Source: Betaproteobacteria bacterium (GTDB lineage: Bacteria; Pseudomonadota; Gammaproteobacteria; Burkholderiales; JAEUOS01). Taken from it: 34,038 nucleotides of DNA. Shown here piece after piece: positions 27,382 to 34,038 of the stretch (positions are counted from its first letter, which is position 1; every line of letters begins with the position of its first letter). Made by a program: the position numbers and the translations under genes. Location of the stretch: contig JAQGMJ010000030.1 in assembly GCA_028292405.1 (NCBI GenBank), positions 1 to 34,038 on the forward strand, written 5' to 3'. The notes under the pieces were generated by a model. It saw only the letters and a list, made by a program, of their open reading frames with translations, did not search any database and was not told where the DNA came from.

Positions 27382-28501
27382 CCTCCCGAAAACCCGCGTG
27401 ATGGAAAAATCCCTGTTCTCCCGTTTGTATGGTCCGCGCGGCTGGATCGCCGTCGCGGTGCTCGCCTTCATCGCCCTGGTGGTGTTTCCGCTGTGCAATA
27501 TAGCGGCGCCGGCGGGCAGCTTTTTCCATATCTCCGACTACGCGGTGTCGCTGGTCGGCAAGTTCATGTGCTATGCCATCGTGGCGCTCGCCATGGACCT
27601 GATCTGGGGCTACACCGGCATTCTTTCTCTCGGCCACGGCGTGTTTTTCGCGCTCGGCGGCTACGCCATGGGCATGTACCTGATGCGCTCTATCGGGCAC
27701 GATGGCGTCTACAAGAGCGACCTGCCGGACTTCATGGTGTTCCTCGATTGGAAGGCTTACCCCTGGTACTGGAAGTTCACCGACAACTTCTGGTATGCCT
27801 GCCTGCTGGTGATGCTGGTGCCGGGCGCGCTGGCTTTCATCTTCGGCTTTTTCGCCTTCCGTTCGCGCATCAAGGGCGTGTACTTTTCGATCATCACCCA
27901 GGCGATGACCTTCGCCTTCATGCTGCTGTTTTTCCGCAATGACACCGGTTTCGGCGGTAACAACGGCTTTACCGACTTCAAGCGCATCCTGGGCGTGCCG
28001 ATCGCCACTTCGAGCATGCGCATGACGCTGTTCCTCCTGTCCGCGGTGGTGCTGATCCTCATGCTGCTGATGGCGCGCTACCTGATCACCTCCAAGCTGG
28101 GCCGGGTGCTGACGGCGATCCGCGACGCCGAGAGCCGGGTGATGTTCACCGGCTACAACCCGGTCAACTACAAGCTGTTCATCTGGACGCTGTCGGCGGT
28201 GATGTGCGGCATCGCCGGCGCGCTGTACGTGCCGCAGGTGGGCATCATCAACCCCTCCGAAATGTCGCCGGCCAATTCCATCGAGATCGCCATCTGGGTG
28301 GCGGTGGGCGGGCGCGGCAGCCTGGTCGGGGCGATCCTCGGCGCGGGCATCGTCAATTTCGCCAAGAGCTGGTTCACGGTGGCGTTTCCGGAGTACTGGC
28401 TGTTTTTCTTAGGCGCCCTGTTCATCGTGGTGACGCTGTTCCTTCCTACCGGCGTGGTGGGCTGGTTCTCGCGATTTGCCAAGAAGGAAGTCAAAGCATG
28501 A
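27374..28501 (+). CDS. urtC: Urea ABC transporter permease UrtC
   Basis: UrtC is the second permease subunit, of the LivM family, with about ten membrane segments over 375 residues. Seen are ALAMDLIWGYTGILSLGHG and FALGGYAMGMYLM, the family core, and the EAA-like loop VLTAIRDAESR. The start ATG 27374 overlaps the urtB stop by eight bases (ATGCCTGA) and has GGGAAGG upstream. The frame reads further upstream, but that overlaps urtB and has no support. The stop overlaps urtD by four bases. Confidence 0.95.
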   Translation: MPDLPKTRVMEKSLFSRLYGPRGWIAVAVLAFIALVVFPLCNIAAPAGSFFHISDYAVSLVGKFMCYAIVALAMDLIWGYTGILSLGHGVFFALGGYAMGMYLMRSIGHDGVYKSDLPDFMVFLDWKAYPWYWKFTDNFWYACLLVMLVPGALAFIFGFFAFRSRIKGVYFSIITQAMTFAFMLLFFRNDTGFGGNNGFTDFKRILGVPIATSSMRMTLFLLSAVVLILMLLMARYLITSKLGRVLTAIRDAESRVMFTGYNPVNYKLFIWTLSAVMCGIAGALYVPQVGIINPSEMSPANSIEIAIWVAVGGRGSLVGAILGAGIVNFAKSWFTVAFPEYWLFFLGALFIVVTLFLPTGVVGWFSRFAKKEVKA

Positions 28502-29310
28502 GCGCCGTCCACTCGACCGGTGCCGGGGAAGGCATCACCGACCGCATCGTCACCGAAGAAGTCGATACCCTGAAGGGGCCGATTCTCTACCTGGAAGAAA
28601 TCTCCGTCAGCTTCGATGGCTTCAAGGCGCTGAAAAAACTTACGCTGACCATCGAGCGCGGTGAATTGCGTTGCATCATCGGCCCTAACGGCGCCGGCAA
28701 GACCACCATGATGGATGTGATCACCGGCAAGACACGGCCGCAGAGCGGCACCGCGTTTTTCGGCCAGACCATCGACCTGACCAAGCTCTCCGAGCCGGAG
28801 ATCGCCACCGCCGGCATCGGCCGCAAGTTCCAGAAGCCGACGGTGTATGAAAAGCATACCGTGTTTGAAAACCTTGAACTGGCGATGAAGTCCGACAAGA
28901 GCGTATTCGCCAGCCTGAAGGCCAAGCTCTCCGGCGAGTCGCGCGACCGCATCGGCTCGGTGCTGCAGGAGATCTCGCTGACCGATCGCGCCTACGAGCC
29001 CGCCGGCCTGCTGTCGCATGGGCAGAAGCAGTGGCTGGAAATCGGCATGCTGCTGATGCAGGAGCCCAAGCTGCTGCTGCTCGACGAGCCGGTGGCCGGC
29101 ATGACCGATGAAGAGACAATGAAAAGCGCCGACCTGTTCCTCACCCTGGCGGGCAAGTATTCCGTGGTGGTGGTCGAGCACGATATGGACTTCGTCAACA
29201 AGATTGCCAAGACCGTCACCGTGCTGCACGAGGGCAGCGTGCTCGCCGAGGGCACGATGGACCAGGTGCAGAACGACGAGCGGGTCATCGAAGTCTATCT
29301 GGGTCGCTAA
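28498..29310 (+). CDS. urtD: Urea ABC transporter ATP-binding protein UrtD
   Basis: One of two ATPase subunits powering urea uptake; 270 residues, LivG-like. Walker A GPNGAGKT is at 62-69, the signature LSHGQ at 172-176 and Walker B LLLLDEP at 192-198. The signature Ser-His instead of Ser-Gly is known in UrtD. An N-terminal extension of about 27 residues precedes the fold. ATG 28498 overlaps the urtC stop (ATGA). Confidence 0.96.
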   Translation: MSAVHSTGAGEGITDRIVTEEVDTLKGPILYLEEISVSFDGFKALKKLTLTIERGELRCIIGPNGAGKTTMMDVITGKTRPQSGTAFFGQTIDLTKLSEPEIATAGIGRKFQKPTVYEKHTVFENLELAMKSDKSVFASLKAKLSGESRDRIGSVLQEISLTDRAYEPAGLLSHGQKQWLEIGMLLMQEPKLLLLDEPVAGMTDEETMKSADLFLTLAGKYSVVVVEHDMDFVNKIAKTVTVLHEGSVLAEGTMDQVQNDERVIEVYLGR

Positions 29311-29312
29311 CC

Positions 29313-30005
29313 GTGCTCACCATCTCGAACGTCAACCAGTTCTACGGCGGCAGCCACACGCTGCGCAACGTCAGTTTCGAAGTCCCGCATGGCGCCTGCA
29401 CTACGCTGCTCGGCCGCAATGGCGTCGGCAAGACCACGCTGCTGAAATGCCTGGTCGGGCTGGTGCCGATCAAGTCCGGCACCCTGATGTGGGAGGGCAA
29501 GGATATTTCCAGGCTTTCGCCGGACCAGCGCGCGCGCTCCGGCATTGCCTACGTGCCGCAGGGGCGGGAGATTTTTCCGCGCCTGACGGTGGAAGAAAAC
29601 CTGCTGATGGGCCTGGCTGGCCAGCCCGGCAGCGCGAAGATTCCGCAGCGCATTTTCGAGATGTTCCCGGTGCTGAAAGACATGATGGGCCGGCGCGGCG
29701 GTGATCTCTCCGGTGGCCAGCAGCAGCAGCTTGCCATCGGCCGCGCGCTGGCGATGAAGCCCAGGCTACTGATTCTCGATGAGCCGACCGAGGGCATCCA
29801 GCCTTCGATCATCAAGGACATCGAGCGCTGCATCCGCGCGCTGGCGCAAAGCGGCGAGATGGCGATCTTGCTGGTGGAACAGTACTACGATTTCGCCGAG
29901 TCCCTGGCCGACCACTATGTGGTGATGTCGCGCGGCGAGGTGGTGAAGGTCGGCACCGGCGAGACCATGAAGACGGACAACGTCAGGTCGCTTCTTTCGG
30001 TCTAG
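29313..30005 (+). CDS. urtE: Urea ABC transporter ATP-binding protein UrtE
   Basis: The second ATPase subunit, 230 residues, LivF-like. Walker A GRNGVGKT is at 34-41, LSGGQ at 132-136 and Walker B LLILDEP at 152-158, with the typical VPQGREIFPRLTVEENL segment. The start is GTG 29313, two bases after urtD. It is followed four bases later by the hydratase gene. Confidence 0.96.
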   Translation: MLTISNVNQFYGGSHTLRNVSFEVPHGACTTLLGRNGVGKTTLLKCLVGLVPIKSGTLMWEGKDISRLSPDQRARSGIAYVPQGREIFPRLTVEENLLMGLAGQPGSAKIPQRIFEMFPVLKDMMGRRGGDLSGGQQQQLAIGRALAMKPRLLILDEPTEGIQPSIIKDIERCIRALAQSGEMAILLVEQYYDFAESLADHYVVMSRGEVVKVGTGETMKTDNVRSLLSV

Positions 30006-30009
30006 GCCG

Positions 30010-30765
30010 ATGCGGCCCGAAGACACCTTTGCCGCAGCCGCGCTGCTGCTGCAGGCGCGCCGCTCGGGGCAGGGGCTGAGCGGATTGCCGGAGGCGTGGA
30101 CGCCGGAAAATACAATCGAGGCCTATGTCGTACAGGACGCGGTGATGCGCGAGATCGGCCCGGTCGGCGGCTGGAAGGTCGGCGCGCGCGGGCCGGAAGC
30201 TGAGCCAAATTGCGCGCCGTTGCCGCGCAGCCTGATCTTCGCCCAAGGCGAGGCATTGCCTGCGGCGTTGCTGCGCTTGCGCGGCGTCGAGGCGGAGATC
30301 GGCTTCATGCTCGGCGCGGATTTGCCGCCGCGTGCCGCGCCGTATGGCATCGACGAGATCGCCGGTTATATCGAGAGCGTGCACCCAACGCTGGAGATCG
30401 TCGAATCGCGCTACCTCGATTTTCGCCAGGTCGCGCCGTTCTCGGTACTGGCGGACTCGAACAGCAATGGCGCGCTGATCGTCGGCCCGGCGGTGCCGGC
30501 GCAAAGCCGCGAAGCTTATGGCCGCTTGGGCGTCAGTCTGACATTTGATGGGGCGGAGAAAATCGCCGCGATCGGCGGCAACCCAGCCGTCGACTTGTTG
30601 CGTCTGCTGACCTGGCTCGCCAACCACTGCGCTGCCCGCTGTGGGGGCTTGCGGCGCGGGGAAATGGTGACGACCGGCTCGCACACCGGGATGCTGTTTG
30701 CTGCGCCCGGTACCCAGGCCGAAGCAACGTTCGCCGCCCTGGGCGGCGTCGCAGTGAGCCTTTAG
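30010..30765 (+). CDS. MhpD-like 2-keto-4-pentenoate hydratase/decarboxylase-family protein
   Basis: The 251-residue product belongs to the fumarylacetoacetate-hydrolase superfamily, hydratase branch: GGWKVGA (Lys 56), metal ligands of the VEAEIGF type (Glu 94 and 96), HPTLEIVESRY (Glu 129 and 132), and SNSNGALIVGPAV. Relatives add water to 2-hydroxypenta-2,4-dienoate after aromatic ring cleavage, or decarboxylate related acids, using Mg2+ or Mn2+. No ring-cleavage gene is nearby. It begins four bases after urtE, in the same transcript, so a link to urea or another amide-derived compound is possible but unproven. It ends two bases from the ureD stop on the other strand, with no terminator between. 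The enzyme's substrate is not known. Confidence 0.8.
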   Translation: MRPEDTFAAAALLLQARRSGQGLSGLPEAWTPENTIEAYVVQDAVMREIGPVGGWKVGARGPEAEPNCAPLPRSLIFAQGEALPAALLRLRGVEAEIGFMLGADLPPRAAPYGIDEIAGYIESVHPTLEIVESRYLDFRQVAPFSVLADSNSNGALIVGPAVPAQSREAYGRLGVSLTFDGAEKIAAIGGNPAVDLLRLLTWLANHCAARCGGLRRGEMVTTGSHTGMLFAAPGTQAEATFAALGGVAVSL

Positions 30766-30767
30766 CC

Positions 30768-31628
30768 TCAGGTGCTCCACAAGCGCGGCATTACTGCCGC
30801 ATGGCCGGTGAGGGCGGGGCGCAGGACCTGCCAAAGCGCGGCGAAAGCCTGCTTGGCATCCTCGCTCGACGGCCCGAGATAGCGGGCCGCGAGCAAATTG
30901 GGCAAGCGGGTCAGCGCGAGTCTGGAGACATCGGTGCGCGAGGCGATCGCCGCGCGCGATTCGTCGAGCAAGGCCTGGGTTACCGGCCGCCCCGCGGCCA
31001 GCAGGGTGCCGCAAACGGTGGCGCCGGCAAAACCGACTGCGCAGGAAAGCGCGTTGCTGCCGCCGGCCAGCGCGCCCTGTTCGTTCCACAACAGCTTGCC
31101 GCCCTGGCGCAGGCTGAAGCGCTGGCGGTGGCGCCCGTTGTCGAAGCTTTCGCCGGAGGCTCTGCGGCCCAGGCACAGCACTTCCCAGCCGAGGTACAGC
31201 GCGTCATCCGCGAGCGCTACCTGCGTGGCGCTCAAGGTATCGGCCTGGTCGTATACGATGGTTTCCTGCGGCAGCCATTCCAGCACCGCGCCGGCGGCCA
31301 CCCGCACCGCGATTTCCTGCTGCGCGCGGCGGCCGTTGGCCTTGTACCACTTGGTAGCGCCGGGCGTGGTGATCAGGGCATGCGCGCCGCTGCCGACGTC
31401 GATGTCAACGTGCAGTTGGTCGCCGCCGGCAATGCCGCCGGGCGGATGCACGATCACGGCGTGGCAGATGCGCTCGCCTTCCGGATACAGCGCTTTTTGC
31501 ACCCGCAGCGGGCCGCTGTGCTCGCGCCGGGTCAGGGTGGTGCGCGGCGCCTGCGGGCAACTGAATTCGAGCTTGAGCGAGGCTTCCCAGCCGGCATGGC
31601 CCGGAGCGATCACAGCGTCAACCTGCAT
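30768..31628 (-). CDS. ureD: Urease accessory protein UreD (UreH)
   Basis: UreD is the scaffold that first binds apo-urease and accepts nickel via UreF/UreG. The 286-residue product shows TLTRREHSGPLRVQKALYPEG, VHPPGGIAGGDQL, TTPGATKWYKA and LEWLPQETIVYDQA, all family hallmarks. The start at 31628 (MQVDAV) overlaps the mobA-moeA stop by one base (TGATG), so it is coupled to that gene and not to the urease operon 7 kb away. A longer frame to 31712 overlaps the upstream gene and is rejected. The C-terminus is complete. Confidence 0.95.
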   Translation of the reverse strand: MQVDAVIAPGHAGWEASLKLEFSCPQAPRTTLTRREHSGPLRVQKALYPEGERICHAVIVHPPGGIAGGDQLHVDIDVGSGAHALITTPGATKWYKANGRRAQQEIAVRVAAGAVLEWLPQETIVYDQADTLSATQVALADDALYLGWEVLCLGRRASGESFDNGRHRQRFSLRQGGKLLWNEQGALAGGSNALSCAVGFAGATVCGTLLAAGRPVTQALLDESRAAIASRTDVSRLALTRLPNLLAARYLGPSSEDAKQAFAALWQVLRPALTGHAAVMPRLWST

Positions 31629-33757
31629 CAGGCGTAGCCGTCCATCACCATCACGTCGACCAGGTCGCCCGGCTTGACGCTGCCCTGCTCGTGGCGCAGC
31701 ACGACGAAGCAATTGGCTTCCGACATTGAACGCAAAATGCCCGAGCCCTGTGCACCGGTAATGCGCACCGTGGTTTCGCCGTTTTTGGTTTCGAGGATGC
31801 CGCGCTGGTATTCGGTACGCCCGGGCTTTTTGCGCATTGCTTCCTGCGACTTCACCTGCAATAGCGGCAGGTCGAGGTCAGCGCGGCCCATCATGTGCAG
31901 CAGCGCGCCGCGCACGAAGTGGTAGAAGGTGACCATCACCGCCACCGGGTTGCCGGGCAGGCCGAACAGGTAGGCCGAGCGCTCGCCATTGGCGATGCGG
32001 CCAAAGGCCATCGGCCGGCCCGGGCGCATGGCGATGCGCCAGAACACCACCTCACCCAACTGCTTCATGATCTGCTTGGTATGGTCGGCCTCTCCCACCG
32101 AGACACCGCCGGAAGTGATGACCGCGTCGGCCTCGGAGGCGGCCAGGCGGAACGCCGCTTCCAGCGCCGCCGGGTCGTCCTTCACCACGCCCATGTCGAT
32201 GATCTCCACGCCCATGCGGGTGAGCATGCCGAACAGGGTATAGCGGTTCGAGTCGTAGACCTGGCCTTCGGAAAGCGTCTGGCCGACCGAGCGCAACTCG
32301 TCGCCGGTGGAGAAAAAGGCCACGCGCAGCTTGCGCCGCACCTTGACTTCGGCGATGCCCAGCGAGGCCATCAGTCCGAGTTCGGTCGGGCGCATCAGCG
32401 CGCCGGCCATGAGGGCGGGTTTGCCTTTTTGCAGGTCTTCGCCGGCCAGGCGCCGGTTCGAGCCGGCTTCCTGCCCGGCGGGAATGGTGATGCGCTTGCC
32501 CTCGGCCTTCACCAGTTCCATCGGGATCACGGTGTCGCAGCCATAGGGCATCACCGCGCCGGTGGTGATGCGCACGCATTCGCCGGGGCCGGGGCGGCCG
32601 GTGTATTCGCTGCCGGCCAGCGCGGCGCCGATCTCGGTGAGGGTGACCGGGGCGCTGGCGCTCAGGTCGCTTGAGCGCAACGCCCAACCGTCCATCGCCG
32701 AGTTGTCGTGCGCCGGCACGTTGATCGGCGAGACGATGTCTTCGGCCAGCACCCGGCCTAGGGCGGCGCGGATCGCCACCTGCTCGAAGCCCTGCGCCGG
32801 TTTGACGAAGCTGCGGATGACTTCATTGACCTTGGCCACCGGCAGGGCGTTGGGGTCGTAGCCATCGATGCAACTGACGACCGCTTCCAGCGAGGTGCTG
32901 GCGGCGAGCAGGGCTTCCACGGCCGTCTCAAGCTTGTCCGCAGTGCGCCGGCGCGGCGCGCCTTTTGCCGCCTTGCTGCGCCTGTCCACCACGGCGGCGG
33001 GCGCGGCAGGAGCGGAAGCCGGGGCAGAAGCGGCGGCAGCGGCAGCAGCGGCATTTGCCGTGCCGTTGAGCAGCGAATCGAGGATCGCGACGTGTTCGGC
33101 GGGAATCTCCGCCTCCACCGGAGCGCTACGCTTGAAGCGCTGCTTTTGCGGCCGGGGCGGCGGCGGCAGGCCCTTTTCGTACGCCTCGAGTTCCTCCGGC
33201 GTATTGATGTTGCCGAATTGGGCTTCGTCTTCGAATTCGACGTGCACTACCTTCAGCGTGTCGTACCACTCGTCGATCTTGCGGCCACCGCCCTTGAGGA
33301 ATTCGGTGAGATGCTCCAGCACCGAGCGCCGCGCCAGGGCGAACACCGGGTGCGGCTGGTCGCCGGTCATCACCACGGCGATCTGCGCCGCGCTGTTCTG
33401 CAGGGTGTCGAACATGCGTTCGACCATGTCCTCGGGGAAAAACGGCGAGTCGCAGGGCACGCTTACCAGGTAGGGGCGGCGCGATACCGAAAGGCCGGCG
33501 TGCAGCCCGGCCAGCGGCCCGGCATAGGTGCCGATGGCATCCGACACCACCCGCACGCCGAAGGACTTGTACTGTTCGTGGTTCTGGTTGACGTTGATCA
33601 CCACGCCGCCCACCTGCGGCGCCAGGCGTTCGAACACGTGGTCGATCATGCGCTTGGTCCTGAACTGCATCAGCGCCTTGTCGTTGCCGCCCATGCGCGA
33701 GCTGCGGCCGCCCGCGAGGATCAGGCCGGTGATGGATTCCTTTTGTGCCGGGGTCAT
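31628..33757 (-). CDS. mobA-moeA: Fused molybdenum cofactor protein: MobA guanylyltransferase + MoeA molybdotransferase
   Basis: The 709-residue chain joins two cofactor enzymes. Residues 1-about 205 are MobA, which adds GMP to molybdopterin, with LAGGRSSRMGGNDKA at 14-28. Residues about 206-290 are a linker of Pro, Arg and long Ala runs (about 234-260). From about 294 on, starting SCIDGYDPNALPVAKVNEVI as in free betaproteobacterial MoeA, is MoeA, which inserts molybdate: PAHDNSAMDGWA at 348-359, TSGGVSVGE at 548-556 and GLPGNPVA near 599-606. The frame is continuous without a stop or slip. Its start overlaps the fdhD stop by four bases (ATGA) and its stop overlaps ureD. MoeA acts before MobA, so a fused chain could pass the cofactor directly. 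This seems a real fusion. Confidence 0.95.
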   Translation of the reverse strand: MTPAQKESITGLILAGGRSSRMGGNDKALMQFRTKRMIDHVFERLAPQVGGVVINVNQNHEQYKSFGVRVVSDAIGTYAGPLAGLHAGLSVSRRPYLVSVPCDSPFFPEDMVERMFDTLQNSAAQIAVVMTGDQPHPVFALARRSVLEHLTEFLKGGGRKIDEWYDTLKVVHVEFEDEAQFGNINTPEELEAYEKGLPPPPRPQKQRFKRSAPVEAEIPAEHVAILDSLLNGTANAAAAAAAASAPASAPAAPAAVVDRRSKAAKGAPRRRTADKLETAVEALLAASTSLEAVVSCIDGYDPNALPVAKVNEVIRSFVKPAQGFEQVAIRAALGRVLAEDIVSPINVPAHDNSAMDGWALRSSDLSASAPVTLTEIGAALAGSEYTGRPGPGECVRITTGAVMPYGCDTVIPMELVKAEGKRITIPAGQEAGSNRRLAGEDLQKGKPALMAGALMRPTELGLMASLGIAEVKVRRKLRVAFFSTGDELRSVGQTLSEGQVYDSNRYTLFGMLTRMGVEIIDMGVVKDDPAALEAAFRLAASEADAVITSGGVSVGEADHTKQIMKQLGEVVFWRIAMRPGRPMAFGRIANGERSAYLFGLPGNPVAVMVTFYHFVRGALLHMMGRADLDLPLLQVKSQEAMRKKPGRTEYQRGILETKNGETTVRITGAQGSGILRSMSEANCFVVLRHEQGSVKPGDLVDVMVMDGYA

Positions 33758-34038
33758 GCGTATTGTGTGCCCAAGGTTTTGCTGAAGCGTTGTTTGCCGG
33801 TGAACAGCAGGTAGTGCTTGCCCTGGCAGCGGCCGATCATGGTGATGCCGGTGCGCTCGGCGATCTCATGGCCCATTTGCGTCAGGCCGGAACGCGACAG
33901 CAGGAAAGGGATGCCCATTTGCGCGCACTTGATCACCATCTCGGAAGTCAGGCGCCCGGTGGTGTAGAAGATCTTGTCGCCGCCGGTTAAACCGTCCAGC
34001 CACATCTGCCCGGCGATGGCATCGACCGCGTTGTGGCG
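33754..34038 (-). CDS. fdhD: Formate dehydrogenase accessory sulfurtransferase FdhD, C-terminal part
   Basis: The minus-strand frame enters at the window edge and gives 94 C-terminal residues beginning RHNAVDAIAGQM, part of the conserved GRHNAxD segment, then YTTGRLTSEMVIKCAQMGIPFLLSRSG, all typical of FdhD. FdhD passes sulfur from IscS to the Mo-bisMGD cofactor of formate dehydrogenase. The 5' end, with the CxxC loop, is outside the window. It overlaps mobA-moeA by four bases, a reasonable pairing as both act on the same cofactor. Confidence 0.95.
   Translation of the reverse strand, partial: RHNAVDAIAGQMWLDGLTGGDKIFYTTGRLTSEMVIKCAQMGIPFLLSRSGLTQMGHEIAERTGITMIGRCQGKHYLLFTGKQRFSKTLGTQYA

Overview
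The window looks like chromosome of a GC-rich betaproteobacterium, most likely of the Burkholderiales/Rhodocyclales type. I infer this from the ftsK-lolA-rarA-serS order, the Bug-type solute receptor, the complete urt urea transporter beside a urease cluster, and a short (about 770-residue) FtsK. No species can be named from the sequence alone.

Layout. Positions 1-4244 hold the 3' part of a repetitive, filamentous-hemagglutinin-like exported adhesin, followed by a secreted FecR-domain protein and a tandem terminator. Positions 4442-10223 are a housekeeping block: ftsK, lolA, rarA and serS. Positions 10425-13738 are a small, probably catabolic operon of two different Gfo/Idh/MocA oxidoreductases and a Bug-family periplasmic binding protein. 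It ends at a two-way terminator facing a Tat-exported molybdenum hydroxylase pair on the minus strand (16542-13826). A 594-base gap without a convincing gene follows; it is rich in palindromes and phased ACGGT boxes. Next come a membrane J-like protein lacking HPD (minus) and an unrecognised 168-residue protein (plus).

Positions 18608-30765 are a urea-use locus. The minus-strand run ureA-ureB-ureC-ureE-ureF-ureG ends with a NiCoT-type nickel/cobalt permease. Divergent from it, urtA-urtB-urtC-urtD-urtE encodes the urea ABC transporter and continues into a MhpD-like hydratase. A well-formed sigma-54 (-24/-12) element precedes urtA, pointing to nitrogen control of uptake. The missing accessory gene ureD lies at the far end on the minus strand, as the last gene of a tightly overlapped fdhD / mobA-moeA / ureD run (34038-30768) that otherwise makes and installs molybdenum cofactor.

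Working together: UrtABCDE imports urea, UreABC hydrolyses it, and UreD/E/F/G plus the permease and a very His-rich UreE supply nickel. The FdhD and MobA-MoeA proteins serve molybdoenzymes. The most unusual items are the single-chain MobA-MoeA fusion with an Ala/Pro linker and its coupling to ureD, the His-rich UreE tail, the TTG-started oxidoreductase overlapping an 8-codon upstream ORF, the HPD-less J-domain, the single C-terminal cysteine of the adhesin, and the helically phased ACGGT boxes. I saw no tRNA, rRNA, CRISPR array or intact insertion sequence.
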